Source: Bacteroidota bacterium
GTDB lineage: Bacteria > Bacteroidota > Bacteroidia > 2-12-FULL-35-15
Assembly: GCA_025963725.1 (NCBI GenBank)
Contig: JAOQAE010000003.1
Coordinates: 310,001-374,000, forward strand
Direction of reading: 5' to 3'
Length of the DNA: 64,000 nucleotides
Shown one piece after another: positions 27,138 to 36,278 of this stretch. Numbering within the stretch: position 1 is the first letter of the stretch; each line of letters begins with the position of its first letter. A program made the position numbers and the translations under genes. Under the pieces are notes generated by a model. The model worked only from the letters and a program-made list of their open reading frames with translations. It searched no databases and was not told where the DNA came from.

Positions 27138-28663
27138 AAAAGGGCTTCGCCATTTTATTACTGATCAGCGTAATTGCTGCAAAGGCGCAAACAACCTTCA
27201 GCGAGCACATTGCACCGATCATTTATAACAAGTGCAGTTCCTGCCATCACGCAGGCGGAATTGCACCGATGGCTTTCGGCAGCTACGCCGAAACAAAAAA
27301 GTATGCAGGCATGATCATGCTTTCCGCGATCGACCCGAAATCGAGGTTCATGCCACCCTGGATGCCGGATGCGACTTACAGCCATTTTGCTGACGAGCGC
27401 CTCCTCACAGAAAACGAAACTGCTCTCCTTAAAAAATGGATCGATGAAGGGATGCCACAGGGAGATGCGGCTGCGGAGCCTGAACTGCCACTGTTCCCCA
27501 AAGGCTCACAATTAGGCAAGCCCGACCTTACGATCTCCATGAAAGAGGCTTACCTGCACAAAGGGAACAACAAGGATGCATACCGGATCTTTGTATTGCC
27601 CACCCATTTAAAAGAGGGACACAATGTTTCAGCCATCGAGATCCAGCCGGGAAACCCGAAGATCGCGCATCACGTTATTCTTGGGCTCGACACGACGCGA
27701 ACAGCCGAACAGCTGGATGCGAAAGATCCGGGATATGGCTACGAGCAATATTCCGGCTTCGGATTTTATCCCACCTATTCCAACTGGAGCGGATGGGTGC
27801 CCGGCAATAAGGCGCGCTTCTTACCCGAGGGCATCAGCAATTACATACTGCCGGACTCAAAGGTGCTGCTGCAGATGCATTACGGCCCAACGCCGGTAGA
27901 TGCAACAGATTCAACCGTCATCAATATTTTCTACAACAAGACACCGGCTACACGCTATATCCGGGGCTGGGTGGTGAGTCCGAACGACATTGTTGACGGC
28001 CCTTTTTACATTCCCGCCAATACCACAAAAACATTCCACGCAAAGTATAAGGTGGTTTCCGATTGCAGCCTCATCAGCGTAACGCCCCATTCCCACTGGC
28101 TGGGGAAAAAATGGGAAGCATTCGCTGTTCACCCGAACGGCGATACAACCAAGCTCATTCGCATCAACGACTGGGATTTTAACTGGCAGAATTTTTTCAG
28201 CTTTCAGAAATTCATTAAACTTGAAAAAGGAACGGTAATGTACGTGAGCGCAACATACGATAACACAGAAAAGAATTACCGCAACCCGAACAGGCCGCTC
28301 AGGAATGTAACGTGGGGAGAAAGCACAAAGGATGAAATGTTCCTGTTCTACTTCGCGTATGTGCCCTACCAAAAGGGAGACGAGGACCTCGAAATTGGCG
28401 GCAACATCAATTCCATGAATGCTGTAAGCGACAATGCCGCTAAAAAATTACGCATCGATTACAACATTAGCGATAACTCGGCTGTTAGTATTAAGCTCTG
28501 TGATGCAAAAGGGAAAGAGGTTTCACATGTTGTGAAAGCATTGGAAACACCGGCAGGAAAGCACCAGGCTGAGATCGATACAAAAGGGGTGAAACCGGGA
28601 ATATACTGGTGCAAGATGAATGCAGCGTACTTCACGGAGAGCCAAAAGATCATTATCGAATAA
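27134..28663 (+). CDS. Haem-containing, Cu ascorbate-dependent monooxygenase-like secreted protein
   Basis: 509 residues from the ATG at 27134 (the upstream in-frame ATG at 27122 would lengthen the signal peptide). After cleavage near KAQ-TTF, a cytochrome-c-like module has C34-x2-C37-H38 and MPPWMPD. The remainder resembles peptidylglycine-type copper monooxygenases: an N-domain with HHVILG and a C-domain with TPHSHWLG (HxH copper site) and YDNTEKNYRNPN. The last about 80 residues (ISIKLCDAKG...GIYWCKMN...QKIIIE type) look like a T9SS sorting-domain relative. It is coupled to the upstream unknown gene. It is likely an extracytoplasmic redox enzyme; the substrate is unknown. Confidence 0.82.
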   Translation: MKKGFAILLLISVIAAKAQTTFSEHIAPIIYNKCSSCHHAGGIAPMAFGSYAETKKYAGMIMLSAIDPKSRFMPPWMPDATYSHFADERLLTENETALLKKWIDEGMPQGDAAAEPELPLFPKGSQLGKPDLTISMKEAYLHKGNNKDAYRIFVLPTHLKEGHNVSAIEIQPGNPKIAHHVILGLDTTRTAEQLDAKDPGYGYEQYSGFGFYPTYSNWSGWVPGNKARFLPEGISNYILPDSKVLLQMHYGPTPVDATDSTVINIFYNKTPATRYIRGWVVSPNDIVDGPFYIPANTTKTFHAKYKVVSDCSLISVTPHSHWLGKKWEAFAVHPNGDTTKLIRINDWDFNWQNFFSFQKFIKLEKGTVMYVSATYDNTEKNYRNPNRPLRNVTWGESTKDEMFLFYFAYVPYQKGDEDLEIGGNINSMNAVSDNAAKKLRIDYNISDNSAVSIKLCDAKGKEVSHVVKALETPAGKHQAEIDTKGVKPGIYWCKMNAAYFTESQKIIIE

Positions 28664-28669
28664 AAAAGA

Positions 28670-28700
28670 CCCCTGTCAGGGTTTGAAACCCTGACAGGGG
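28670..28700. repeat. 31-bp palindrome, copy 2
   Basis: Identical to 10027-10057 except for one loop base (TGA instead of TGG). The T-rich side is on the reverse strand, whereas the preceding gene is on the forward strand, so terminator duty for that gene is not supported. It looks like a dispersed element. Confidence 0.9.
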
Positions 28701-28717
28701 TAAATAAAAATTGAAAC

Positions 28718-29230
28718 ATGGAAAACGGAATTGTAAATAAAGTATCGCAAAGTGGTTTGATCACCATCGACCTGGAGGAATATTATCCGGCCGGACAGCG
28801 TGTGCTGTTTGATATAAAAGAGCATCTTTTCCAGGGATTGATCCTTCGTGAAAAAGATTTCCGGGAGTTCATCAAGAACGAGGACTGGAACAAATACAGG
28901 GATTGCTATGTGGCGCTCACCTGCTCTGCCGATGCGATCGTGCCTACATGGGCATACATGCTGCTGGCAGCACAACTCGAGCCTCTTGCAAAAAAGGTTG
29001 TTTTCGGAAACCTTGAAACGCTGGAAACAATTTTATACAATGAGATCCTTTCAAAAATAAATATCGAAGAATACAAGGATGCACGCATCGTGATCAAAGG
29101 CTGCGGAAACCTGCCTGTTCCGAAAGCGGCATACGTTCAGATCACCAGCCTGCTGCGCCCGGTTGCAAAAAGCATTATGTACGGTGAGCCCTGCTCCACT
29201 GTGCCTTTATACAAGCAGCCGAAGGCTTAA
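28718..29230 (+). CDS. DUF2480 family protein
   Basis: A 170-residue cytosolic protein of the Bacteroidota family DUF2480, with characteristic segments GLITIDLEEYYPAGQRVLFDIKE-type start, YVALTCSADAIVPTWAYMLL and VIKGCGNLPVPKAAYVQIT. In many Bacteroidota it is encoded at the end of the SUF operon next to the DUF59 gene, and a role linked to Fe-S assembly is suspected. Here three exported redox genes and a palindrome separate it from the SUF genes. Cysteines in LTCSAD, IKGCGN and GEPCST are conserved-looking. Confidence 0.85.
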   Translation: MENGIVNKVSQSGLITIDLEEYYPAGQRVLFDIKEHLFQGLILREKDFREFIKNEDWNKYRDCYVALTCSADAIVPTWAYMLLAAQLEPLAKKVVFGNLETLETILYNEILSKINIEEYKDARIVIKGCGNLPVPKAAYVQITSLLRPVAKSIMYGEPCSTVPLYKQPKA

Positions 29231-29231
29231 T

Positions 29232-29708
29232 AATGAGCTCCTCCGGAGCTCACCAGGTGTTTGGTTCTCTCTCTTGCTATTAATAATATACTCCTCCGGA
29301 GTATTGTATTCCTTATTCTATTTGCTTTAACAGGCCGCTCCTCCGGAGCTTGAAAAACATCTGGATCTGCTTGGAGCTATAAACAGGTCGCTCCTACGGA
29401 GCTAAATTGAAACAACCATTGGTAGCTGGGGCGGCCTTTTCAAGTACTCCGGAGGAGTACATTATTAGTAGCAATCTCATATCACCAACAACAGAGCTCC
29501 GGAGGAGCGAATTATTTACACCAAGATAACATCACGTAAGCCCCAGCGGGGCGGCCTGTTTGTAACATCTATCACGACGTCAGGTTCTCAAGCTCCGTAG
29601 GAGCGGCCTGTTTCAGCTGGCACATTAACCCGCCGTACTCCGGAGGAGTACATTATTAGTAGTAATTGAATACCATCTACCACAGAGCTCCGGGAGGAGC
29701 GAATTATT
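29232..29708. repeat. Gene-free cluster of ten GCTCC/TACTCC palindromes
   Basis: This gap between convergent genes holds ten small hairpins: 29236-29250, 29289-29303, 29337-29349, 29390-29402, 29445-29459, 29496-29508, 29540-29552, 29592-29604, 29636-29650 and 29687-29700. Most have arms GCTCC/GGAGC or TACTCC/GGAGTA with a 3-base loop (GGA, TCC, GTA or TAC); the last has 4. The unit at 29540 has GCCCC/GGGGC arms. Flanks repeat too: GGCCTGTTT follows several GCTCC units, and ACATTATTAGTA follows TACTCC units. Five composite units of about 70 bases can be seen: reverse type I, reverse type II, forward I, forward II, forward I. No gene is apparent. Confidence 0.9.
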
Positions 29709-29715
29709 ATTCCAG

Positions 29716-29751
29716 CAAAAAGCCCGCTTCCGGATTCCGGAGCGGGCTTTT
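29716..29751 (-). terminator. Intrinsic terminator after the 2129-residue adhesin gene
   Basis: A long GC stem (AAAGCCCGCT.CCGGA with TCCGGAGCGGGCTTT) is flanked by A- and T-runs, so it can act on the reverse strand just past the stop at 29772 and possibly in both directions. Confidence 0.9.
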
Positions 29752-29771
29752 GAAATATTGATCAGCAGATA

Positions 29772-32700
29772 TTAATTAATGATCAGTTTTTTGATCTTCA
29801 GTTCTTCACCGCTGTTTAATCGGATGTAGTAAATGCCTTTTGCCAATCCTTCAAGGTCAATCTGTTTGTTATAATCTCCTGCGATATTCTTATCGCTGAA
29901 GCTGAACACTTCCTTGCCCTGGATATCGGTGATGCTGATGCTCAGCTCGCTGAAGTTAGCATTCAGCATCGCAATGCTGAACATTCCGCTTGTTGGGTTT
30001 GGATATACGGTTACTCCGCTCAGCCCTTCGATCTCGTCGATGCCTGTACAATCGGCAACATTGATCACCTGGGTCACTGAGTTCGAGCAGGAGTTCGCAT
30101 CGGTATAGGTGTACAATACCGGGTGAGCGCCTACGCCCGATACCATCGGATCGAACATGGATGCAGCGAGGCCTGCACCGCCGCTGAACATTCCGCCTGC
30201 CGGTGTTGCGTTCAGGAAGATCGCTCCGCCCTGTAAGCAGATCGGCGCAATGGCCGGGAAGCCAACCACAGGAAGCGGGTTGATCGTTACCATTACTGTA
30301 TCAGCAGATGTACATCCGGCGTTGGTGACATTCACCACGTACACACCTGATGATGACACGTTGATCGTTTGTGTTGTTGCAGAAGTGCTCCATGCAAATG
30401 TTGAACCGCTGTTTCCGGCATTGAGCGTTACAGAGCCGGCACACTGTGCAGTATCGGAACCGAGGTTCACGATCGGGTACTGGTTGAATGTAACAGTGAT
30501 GGAATCCATCGACATACATCCTGTTGCCGGATTTGTTACCGTCACACTTACTGTGTTTGTTGCATATAGGGTCAGTGTTTGTCCTGTTGAGCTGTCGTAC
30601 CACAAGTGCGTGAATCCCGGGTTACCGGCATCCAGCGTGAGTGATCCGCCGCACTGAATAGTGTCATTGCCAAGGTTAACCACAGGCAACGGGTTGATCG
30701 TTACATTCACCGAATCCATGGAAGTACAACCGTTAACATCTGTCACCGCAACAGAATAGGTTCCTGTTGAAGCCGCGGTAAGCGTTTGAGCCGTAGTAGA
30801 ATTGTTCCACATGAATGAAGATCCCGTATTTGCAGCATCGAGCAGTACGGTTCCTGCACATTGTGTTGTATCGGCACCGAGGTTTACCACCGGCAGCGCG
30901 TTCACCATCACGTTGATGCTGTCTGTTCCCTTACATCCGTTCGCATCGGTTACAAGCACCGAATACGTTCCGGCAGTTGTTACGCCGGTTGTTTGTGTTG
31001 TTGAAGCATTGCTCCATGCATAGCTTGAGCCAGGGTGGCCGGCATCCAGCATCAGCGTATTGCCGTTACAGATCGCAGTGTCTGCACCTATCGTTACAAC
31101 AGGCAATGTATTTTGTGTGATCGTGATCGTATCCGAGCTGTAGCAGGATGTTACAGGATCGCTTACAAAAACGAAATACGTTGCAGCGCTGTTCACCGTA
31201 AGCGTTTGATTGGTGGATGCATCACTCCAGGAATAGGTAGCTCCCGGGTTGCCTGCATCCAGCACAAGCGAATCGCCCATACAGATCGCGGAATCAATTC
31301 CGAGGTTGATCACCGGCAATGGATTCACAGTCACTAAAATGCTGTCCGAAGCGAAGCAAGTGGTCATCGGGTTGGTTACCGTTACAAAATAGTTCCCGCC
31401 TGTGCTTGTGGTGATGGTCTGGTTGGTAGTGGAATCGCTCCACATGAACATAAAGCCTGTATTTGCAGCATCCAGCAGGATCGAATCGCCTGTACAGAAA
31501 GCTACGTCAGCTCCAAGGTTCACGATCGGAGGTGCGTTGATCACGAGGCTCATGCTGTCTCTTGCCGAGCATCCTGCAGCTGTTGTGATGTCGACATAAT
31601 ATAATCCTGCGGTTGTTGTGCTAACCGTTTGAGTAGTTGCAGCCGTGTTCCATACATAAGTAGAACCTGCATTCTGCGCATCAAGCGTATATGCTGTTCC
31701 CGAGCAGACTGCCGTATCGTTCAGCACCATTGCCGGCAGCGCATTCACTACTACGTTCACCGGAACGCGTGTGCTTGCGCAGCTTCCTGCATTGGATGCC
31801 GCGAAGAACGTGTAAGTTCCCGGCGTGTTTGAATCTGGCAATAAGAGTGTCCCGATCGTTTCGAGCGGGCTTCCTGTTCCCTGCATCACACCGGCAGAAG
31901 AAGCATCCCACCAGTTGATCGTGGAGGCAGGCAATGTATAATTGATCACGATGCGGATAGAATCGAAGCTTGCATCTGTTCCGCCATCATCAAATGTTTC
32001 GGTGAGTGATAATGTAACCGCTCCGCCCGCAGGAGGAAGCGCAGGAATTGTAATTACAGGATCGGGTGTGATCAGTCCTGCAGAGGTAAGCGTGGAGATC
32101 TGCGTAGGCGCAAGCGTTGTAGCACCTGAAAGGGCAACACGGATCTCGCTCCTGTAGGAGCCGCCCAATGCCCTTGCGCCGAAGATCTGCAGCTGTGTGC
32201 TGGTGATGGTTGCTCCTGCAGGAATTGAGCCCACAGTTGTATTATAGGTTGAAGCGCCTGTACCTGTTGAGATAAGCGAGCTTCCGAAGCTTGCCATGAT
32301 CGATCCCGATGCAGCCGATGCTGTTGCATTAAGCTGCGCGGTAGTCGCGCCTTCGCAAATTGCAAGGCTGGCTGGGCTCACAACAGGCGATGCAGGAACG
32401 TACGTATCGATCATTACTGCAATGCTGCTGGTGTTCGACCAGCATCCGGTTGTTGAATCGAATGCAGCCACATAATAGGTTCCGCTTGCATTCACAGCAT
32501 AAGGTGCCGATGCGTTTTGCGCATTGCTTGCTCCCGTGCTGTTCGTGCCCTGCCAGAAATATGCTGTTCCCGTTGCGGGCGCAGCCATGGAAATGTTTGT
32601 GCTGATACATGCAGGATTTGCTGCTGCTGCCGGTGCCGGAGGTGTTGCTGCCAGCGGCATGTTGCTTACAACAACAGAATCAGATCCGGCTGACCAGATG

Positions 32701-35700
32701 TTGTTTGCAGCATTGTATGTTCTTACATAATAAGTACCGTTCAGGAATACGGTGTATGGCCCTGAAACTGGCGTTGCAGTGCTGGTGCCTGTTGCGGCGG
32801 TCTGCCAGTACCATGCATCCCCTGCTGCAGGCGCTCCCGGAACAGTTAAGTTTGTTCCCGCGGTGCAGGTTGGAGGTGTTGGATCCTGTACAGGAGTTGG
32901 AGGGTTCGGCGGAAGCGCTACAATGTTCACAAGGTAATCTTCCGTTTCACCGTAACCATACGTTAAGCATGGCGTAAGGGCTGCGCCTGAATATCCTTCT
33001 GCATTGATAACACGCATTCTTGTATTGCCGCTCACAGCGCCGGCAGGAACAATGAAGCTTCCTGTCACAAAGTGAGGCCCGGTAGTAGTTGCCGGTGTAA
33101 CATACACCTGCTCACCTGCATCCGTAAATAATCCGTTCTGGTTGTAATCGATATAGATCGCGGTTCCGCTTCCGAAGTTTCCTCCGCAGGTACCAACCTG
33201 GATGGAGAAAGTATAGGAAGCGCTGATCGCCAAGTTAGGCGCAGGAACAACCGCGGTGTAGTTTGAATACAGTCCGGCAGAAGATCCCGGTCCGCCCGTG
33301 GTTCCGCAGGTAGACGAGTTGCTCAGTGGCCCAACGGTCACATTGAGGATCTCTTCATCCGCATTCACCGTTGCAGCGCTTGTGCAATAACAGCTGCTGA
33401 ACGGATTCATCAGCACCTGCACAGGCGTTGACGTTGCGCTCATACCCGAAAGCGTGCAGGTTACAATCACCTGGTAGTATGTGGAGGCGCTTTGTGTTGT
33501 TGTATAGGTAAGGCTGGTTGCACCTGCAATGTTGGTGTAGGTTACATTGTCCGGCGACGACTGCCACTGGTAAGTGATGCCAGATAAGCCTGTAGGCGGA
33601 GTGGACATGCTCAGTGTGAAGCTTGCGCCGCTGCATACAGAGGCCGGCGACGATTGCGTTACTCCCGGCGTTGGTGTTCCGGCGCAGGCAGTAGACATGG
33701 CAATGTTCACCAGGTAATCTTCGGTTTCACCCCATCCGTAAGTTCCGCATGGAGTAATAGAAGTTGGTGTTCCGGTTTCTACGGTAACCACCCTCATTCC
33801 TGTAGTGCCCACTAAAGCCCCGATAGGAATTGTGATGTTACCGGATTCAGTATGCGCACCGGCTGTTCCCGCTGCAGAAGTATAAACAATTTCACCCGCA
33901 TCGGTAAATAATCCGTTCTGGTTAAAGTCGATGAAGATCCTTGTGGAATTTGTAAATGTTCCTCCGCATGTTCCTACCTGCACGGAGAACGGATAAACCG
34001 ATCCCTGCGTTAACACAGGAGCAGCAACTGCCCTGTAATTGGAGTACATGTTCAGGACAGAGCCCGCACCGCCTGTTGTTGCGCAGGTGGAAGTGTTGTT
34101 AAGGGTTGCAAGCGTTACGTTAAGGATATCTTCGTCTGCCGTAGATGTGGCAGTGCTGGTGCAATAGCAGCTGCTGAACGGGTTCATGGCCACCTGCAAC
34201 GGAGTGCTGGTTGCGCTTAAGCTCGAAGCGGTACATGTTACAACAACCTGGTAATAAGTGGCGGTTGACTGTGACGTTGTATAGGTGCTGCTTGTAGCGC
34301 CGGCGATATTTGTATACGTGATATTGTCAGGAGACGATTGCCACTGGAAAGTAATTCCGGAGGTGCCTGTAGGAGGCGTAGACATGCTCAGTGTAAAGCT
34401 CACGCCGTTACATACCGAAGAAGGTGTGGACTGCGTTGCACCCGGAGCCGGAGTACCCGAGCATGAAGGAGCCGCCGTGATGTTCACCGTATAATCTTCC
34501 GTTTCACCCCAGCCATAAGTTCCGCAAGGAGTAATGGATGTAGGCGTACCTGTTTCCATATTGACCACCCTCATGCGGGTAGTTCCCGGCGTTGCGCCGA
34601 TCGGAACGGTAATATTACCTGATTCGGTATGTGCTCCGATGGTTCCGGCTGCAGAAGTGTAAACCGTTTCACCCGGATCGGTGAACAAGCCATTCTGGTT
34701 AAAGTCGATAAAGATCCTTACTGAATTTGTGAAGTTACCGCCGCAGGTTCCCACCTGAACGGAGAATGGAGAAACGGTTCCCTGCATAATGGAAGGTGCG
34801 GCCACCGCTGTAAAATCGGAATACATATTGAGCGTTGAGCCCGGGCCGCCTGTGGTGGCGCAGGTAGATGTATTGTTAAGCGTGCCGAGTGTTACGTTAA
34901 GGATATCCTCATCCGCAGTGGATGTGGCGTTGCTCGCGCAATAGCAGCTTGTAGGAGAGTTCATGGTCACATTCACCGGGGTGGATGTTGCCGTCATTCC
35001 CGAAGCGGTGCAGGTTACGATCGCCTGGTAAAAGGATGCAACCGATTGATTGGTGCTGTAAGTGGCAGTTGTAGCGCCTGTGATATTGGAGTAGGTAACG
35101 CCATCTGTTGATGATTGCCATTGGTAAGTAAGTCCGGAAGCTACAGTTGCGCCGCTCAGGCTCAGTGTAAAGTTAACTCCTACGCAAACCGGGTTTGCAG
35201 ATGAGCTGCTTGCGCCGGCTACAGGTGTGCCTGTACATCCCGAAGGAGGCGTCCAGGTATAGGTTTGTCCTGATGCAGGAAAAACGGTGGTTGTTAACGT
35301 ATTGGATGCTGTGTTTGTAGCTCCTGCTGTTGTTGCCGACCAGTCGGTAGTTGTGGTGCGGTTATTAAAATCGGCAGTGCTGGCTCCGCGAAGGCCGATC
35401 TCGTATGTGCTGGAAGTTGGGTTGGTTACTACCGGCCCGTAGATCACATCCACTACATTGCTTGTTTCATACAGGCGGATCTGGAAGTTATAAAAGCAAT
35501 TGCGGCCGGTTGTGGCAGTAGCACCAAACCTTCTTGCCCTTGTCCACTGAACTACACAAACCCTGTTCGGAGCTGTGCCGAGCACTTCATAACGCATCTC
35601 TCCTCCTACCGTGAGCGTGCCTGCAGTTCCCGTGGTGGTCGCATTGCTGGAAACGGTGATGGTTGTTGCCGTTACTGCCGTGATGGTTGTTCCGGCCGGA

Positions 35701-36161
35701 AAGCCTGTAACTGTAAGAAGCACATCTCCCGGGAAGAAACCGGCTGTGCTTGTAACATTCGTGATAACGTTGCTTCCGGTAACCCTGTCGCCAACCGAGG
35801 TAAAGCCCAGCTGAAGATCGCGGCCCATCCCGGAGATAATGTTATTGGTTGCTCCCGTGCTGATAGGATTGTAGCTGCTTGTCGGAGCAGCCGGCCCCAT
35901 GCTGATCCAGCCGTTCACGTTTGCACCGAACTGCGTATAGCTTACACCATTGTAGGTAAACGGAAAGCCGATGTTCATTGCACCGAATGTATTATCATCG
36001 GAGGTCCCGGAGGTGATCACCGTTCCCCCGGTGATAGGCGTATACGTTCCTGCGCTTGAGCTGAACGTGTATGTGCTGACCTGCGCAAAGCTTGCAGCAC
36101 CCAGTAAAAAACACATTAACAGCAATGCCGTACGTGTTTTAAAGTTGTAGAAATGCATCAT
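29772..36161 (-). CDS. Giant secreted GEVED/Ig-like repeat protein with T9SS sorting domain
   Basis: 2129 residues, starting with a signal peptide (1-26, ending FAQ). Residues 27-300 form a beta-sandwich domain (YTFSSSAGTYTPITGG, ANVNGWISMG). Then come three units of about 259 residues, each an Ig-like domain ending in a CYC motif plus a GEVED domain (FIDFNQNGLFTD...GETEDYTVNI). Further Ig-like modules and a lectin-like beta domain follow (about 1110-1500). Seven tandem modules of 75-80 residues carry VNLGADT.C and LDA.N.GS signatures. The last 80 residues (VTVYPNPTSG...GIYYIRLNSGE...KKLIIN) are a type A sorting domain. Lysine is nearly absent outside that domain. Probably a surface adhesin or stalk; ligand unknown. 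Confidence 0.9.
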   Translation of the reverse strand: MMHFYNFKTRTALLLMCFLLGAASFAQVSTYTFSSSAGTYTPITGGTVITSGTSDDNTFGAMNIGFPFTYNGVSYTQFGANVNGWISMGPAAPTSSYNPISTGATNNIISGMGRDLQLGFTSVGDRVTGSNVITNVTSTAGFFPGDVLLTVTGFPAGTTITAVTATTITVSSNATTTGTAGTLTVGGEMRYEVLGTAPNRVCVVQWTRARRFGATATTGRNCFYNFQIRLYETSNVVDVIYGPVVTNPTSSTYEIGLRGASTADFNNRTTTTDWSATTAGATNTASNTLTTTVFPASGQTYTWTPPSGCTGTPVAGASSSSANPVCVGVNFTLSLSGATVASGLTYQWQSSTDGVTYSNITGATTATYSTNQSVASFYQAIVTCTASGMTATSTPVNVTMNSPTSCYCASNATSTADEDILNVTLGTLNNTSTCATTGGPGSTLNMYSDFTAVAAPSIMQGTVSPFSVQVGTCGGNFTNSVRIFIDFNQNGLFTDPGETVYTSAAGTIGAHTESGNITVPIGATPGTTRMRVVNMETGTPTSITPCGTYGWGETEDYTVNITAAPSCSGTPAPGATQSTPSSVCNGVSFTLSMSTPPTGTSGITFQWQSSPDNITYTNIAGATSSTYTTSQSTATYYQVVVTCTASSLSATSTPLQVAMNPFSSCYCTSTATSTADEDILNVTLATLNNTSTCATTGGAGSVLNMYSNYRAVAAPVLTQGSVYPFSVQVGTCGGTFTNSTRIFIDFNQNGLFTDAGEIVYTSAAGTAGAHTESGNITIPIGALVGTTGMRVVTVETGTPTSITPCGTYGWGETEDYLVNIAMSTACAGTPTPGVTQSSPASVCSGASFTLSMSTPPTGLSGITYQWQSSPDNVTYTNIAGATSLTYTTTQSASTYYQVIVTCTLSGMSATSTPVQVLMNPFSSCYCTSAATVNADEEILNVTVGPLSNSSTCGTTGGPGSSAGLYSNYTAVVPAPNLAISASYTFSIQVGTCGGNFGSGTAIYIDYNQNGLFTDAGEQVYVTPATTTGPHFVTGSFIVPAGAVSGNTRMRVINAEGYSGAALTPCLTYGYGETEDYLVNIVALPPNPPTPVQDPTPPTCTAGTNLTVPGAPAAGDAWYWQTAATGTSTATPVSGPYTVFLNGTYYVRTYNAANNIWSAGSDSVVVSNMPLAATPPAPAAAANPACISTNISMAAPATGTAYFWQGTNSTGASNAQNASAPYAVNASGTYYVAAFDSTTGCWSNTSSIAVMIDTYVPASPVVSPASLAICEGATTAQLNATASAASGSIMASFGSSLISTGTGASTYNTTVGSIPAGATITSTQLQIFGARALGGSYRSEIRVALSGATTLAPTQISTLTSAGLITPDPVITIPALPPAGGAVTLSLTETFDDGGTDASFDSIRIVINYTLPASTINWWDASSAGVMQGTGSPLETIGTLLLPDSNTPGTYTFFAASNAGSCASTRVPVNVVVNALPAMVLNDTAVCSGTAYTLDAQNAGSTYVWNTAATTQTVSTTTAGLYYVDITTAAGCSARDSMSLVINAPPIVNLGADVAFCTGDSILLDAANTGFMFMWSDSTTNQTITTSTGGNYFVTVTNPMTTCFASDSILVTVNPLPVINLGIDSAICMGDSLVLDAGNPGATYSWSDASTNQTLTVNSAATYFVFVSDPVTSCYSSDTITITQNTLPVVTIGADTAICNGNTLMLDAGHPGSSYAWSNASTTQTTGVTTAGTYSVLVTDANGCKGTDSINVMVNALPVVNLGADTTQCAGTVLLDAANTGSSFMWNNSTTAQTLTAASTGTYSVAVTDVNGCTSMDSVNVTINPLPVVNLGNDTIQCGGSLTLDAGNPGFTHLWYDSSTGQTLTLYATNTVSVTVTNPATGCMSMDSITVTFNQYPIVNLGSDTAQCAGSVTLNAGNSGSTFAWSTSATTQTINVSSSGVYVVNVTNAGCTSADTVMVTINPLPVVGFPAIAPICLQGGAIFLNATPAGGMFSGGAGLAASMFDPMVSGVGAHPVLYTYTDANSCSNSVTQVINVADCTGIDEIEGLSGVTVYPNPTSGMFSIAMLNANFSELSISITDIQGKEVFSFSDKNIAGDYNKQIDLEGLAKGIYYIRLNSGEELKIKKLIIN
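32915..35235 (-). repeat. Three tandem Ig-GEVED coding units of about 777 bp
   Basis: The segment encoding the GEVED end recurs with a period near 777-780 bases (landmarks near 32935, 33712 and 34488 on plus). The three units are diverged at DNA level but similar in protein, so the duplication is older than the 213-bp array in the neighbouring gene. Confidence 0.75.
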
Positions 36162-36227
36162 GAGGTATTTTTTTAATTAATGATTACTATGGGTAATTTT
36201 TTACTCAGTTCTCCTGATTTTAAAACC

Positions 36228-36263
36228 TGAAAGCCTCGCGAACATTAAGTTGCGAGGCTTTCA
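36228..36263 (-). terminator. Intrinsic terminator after the 2232-residue adhesin gene
   Basis: A perfect 12-bp stem (TGAAAGCCTCGC / GCGAGGCTTTCA) with a 12-base loop, followed on the reverse strand by GGTTTTAAAA. It lies just past the stop at 36279. Confidence 0.85.
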
Positions 36264-36278
36264 GATTTACTGTTCCGA

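Noticed and set aside
28670-28700. Intrinsic terminator for the monooxygenase gene
   Set aside because: The T-rich side is on the opposite strand; on the forward strand the hairpin is followed by TAAATAAAA, not a T-run.
29232-29708. CRISPR array
   Set aside because: Repeats are short palindromes in both orientations with irregular spacing and repeated, not unique, flanks; no cas gene is present.
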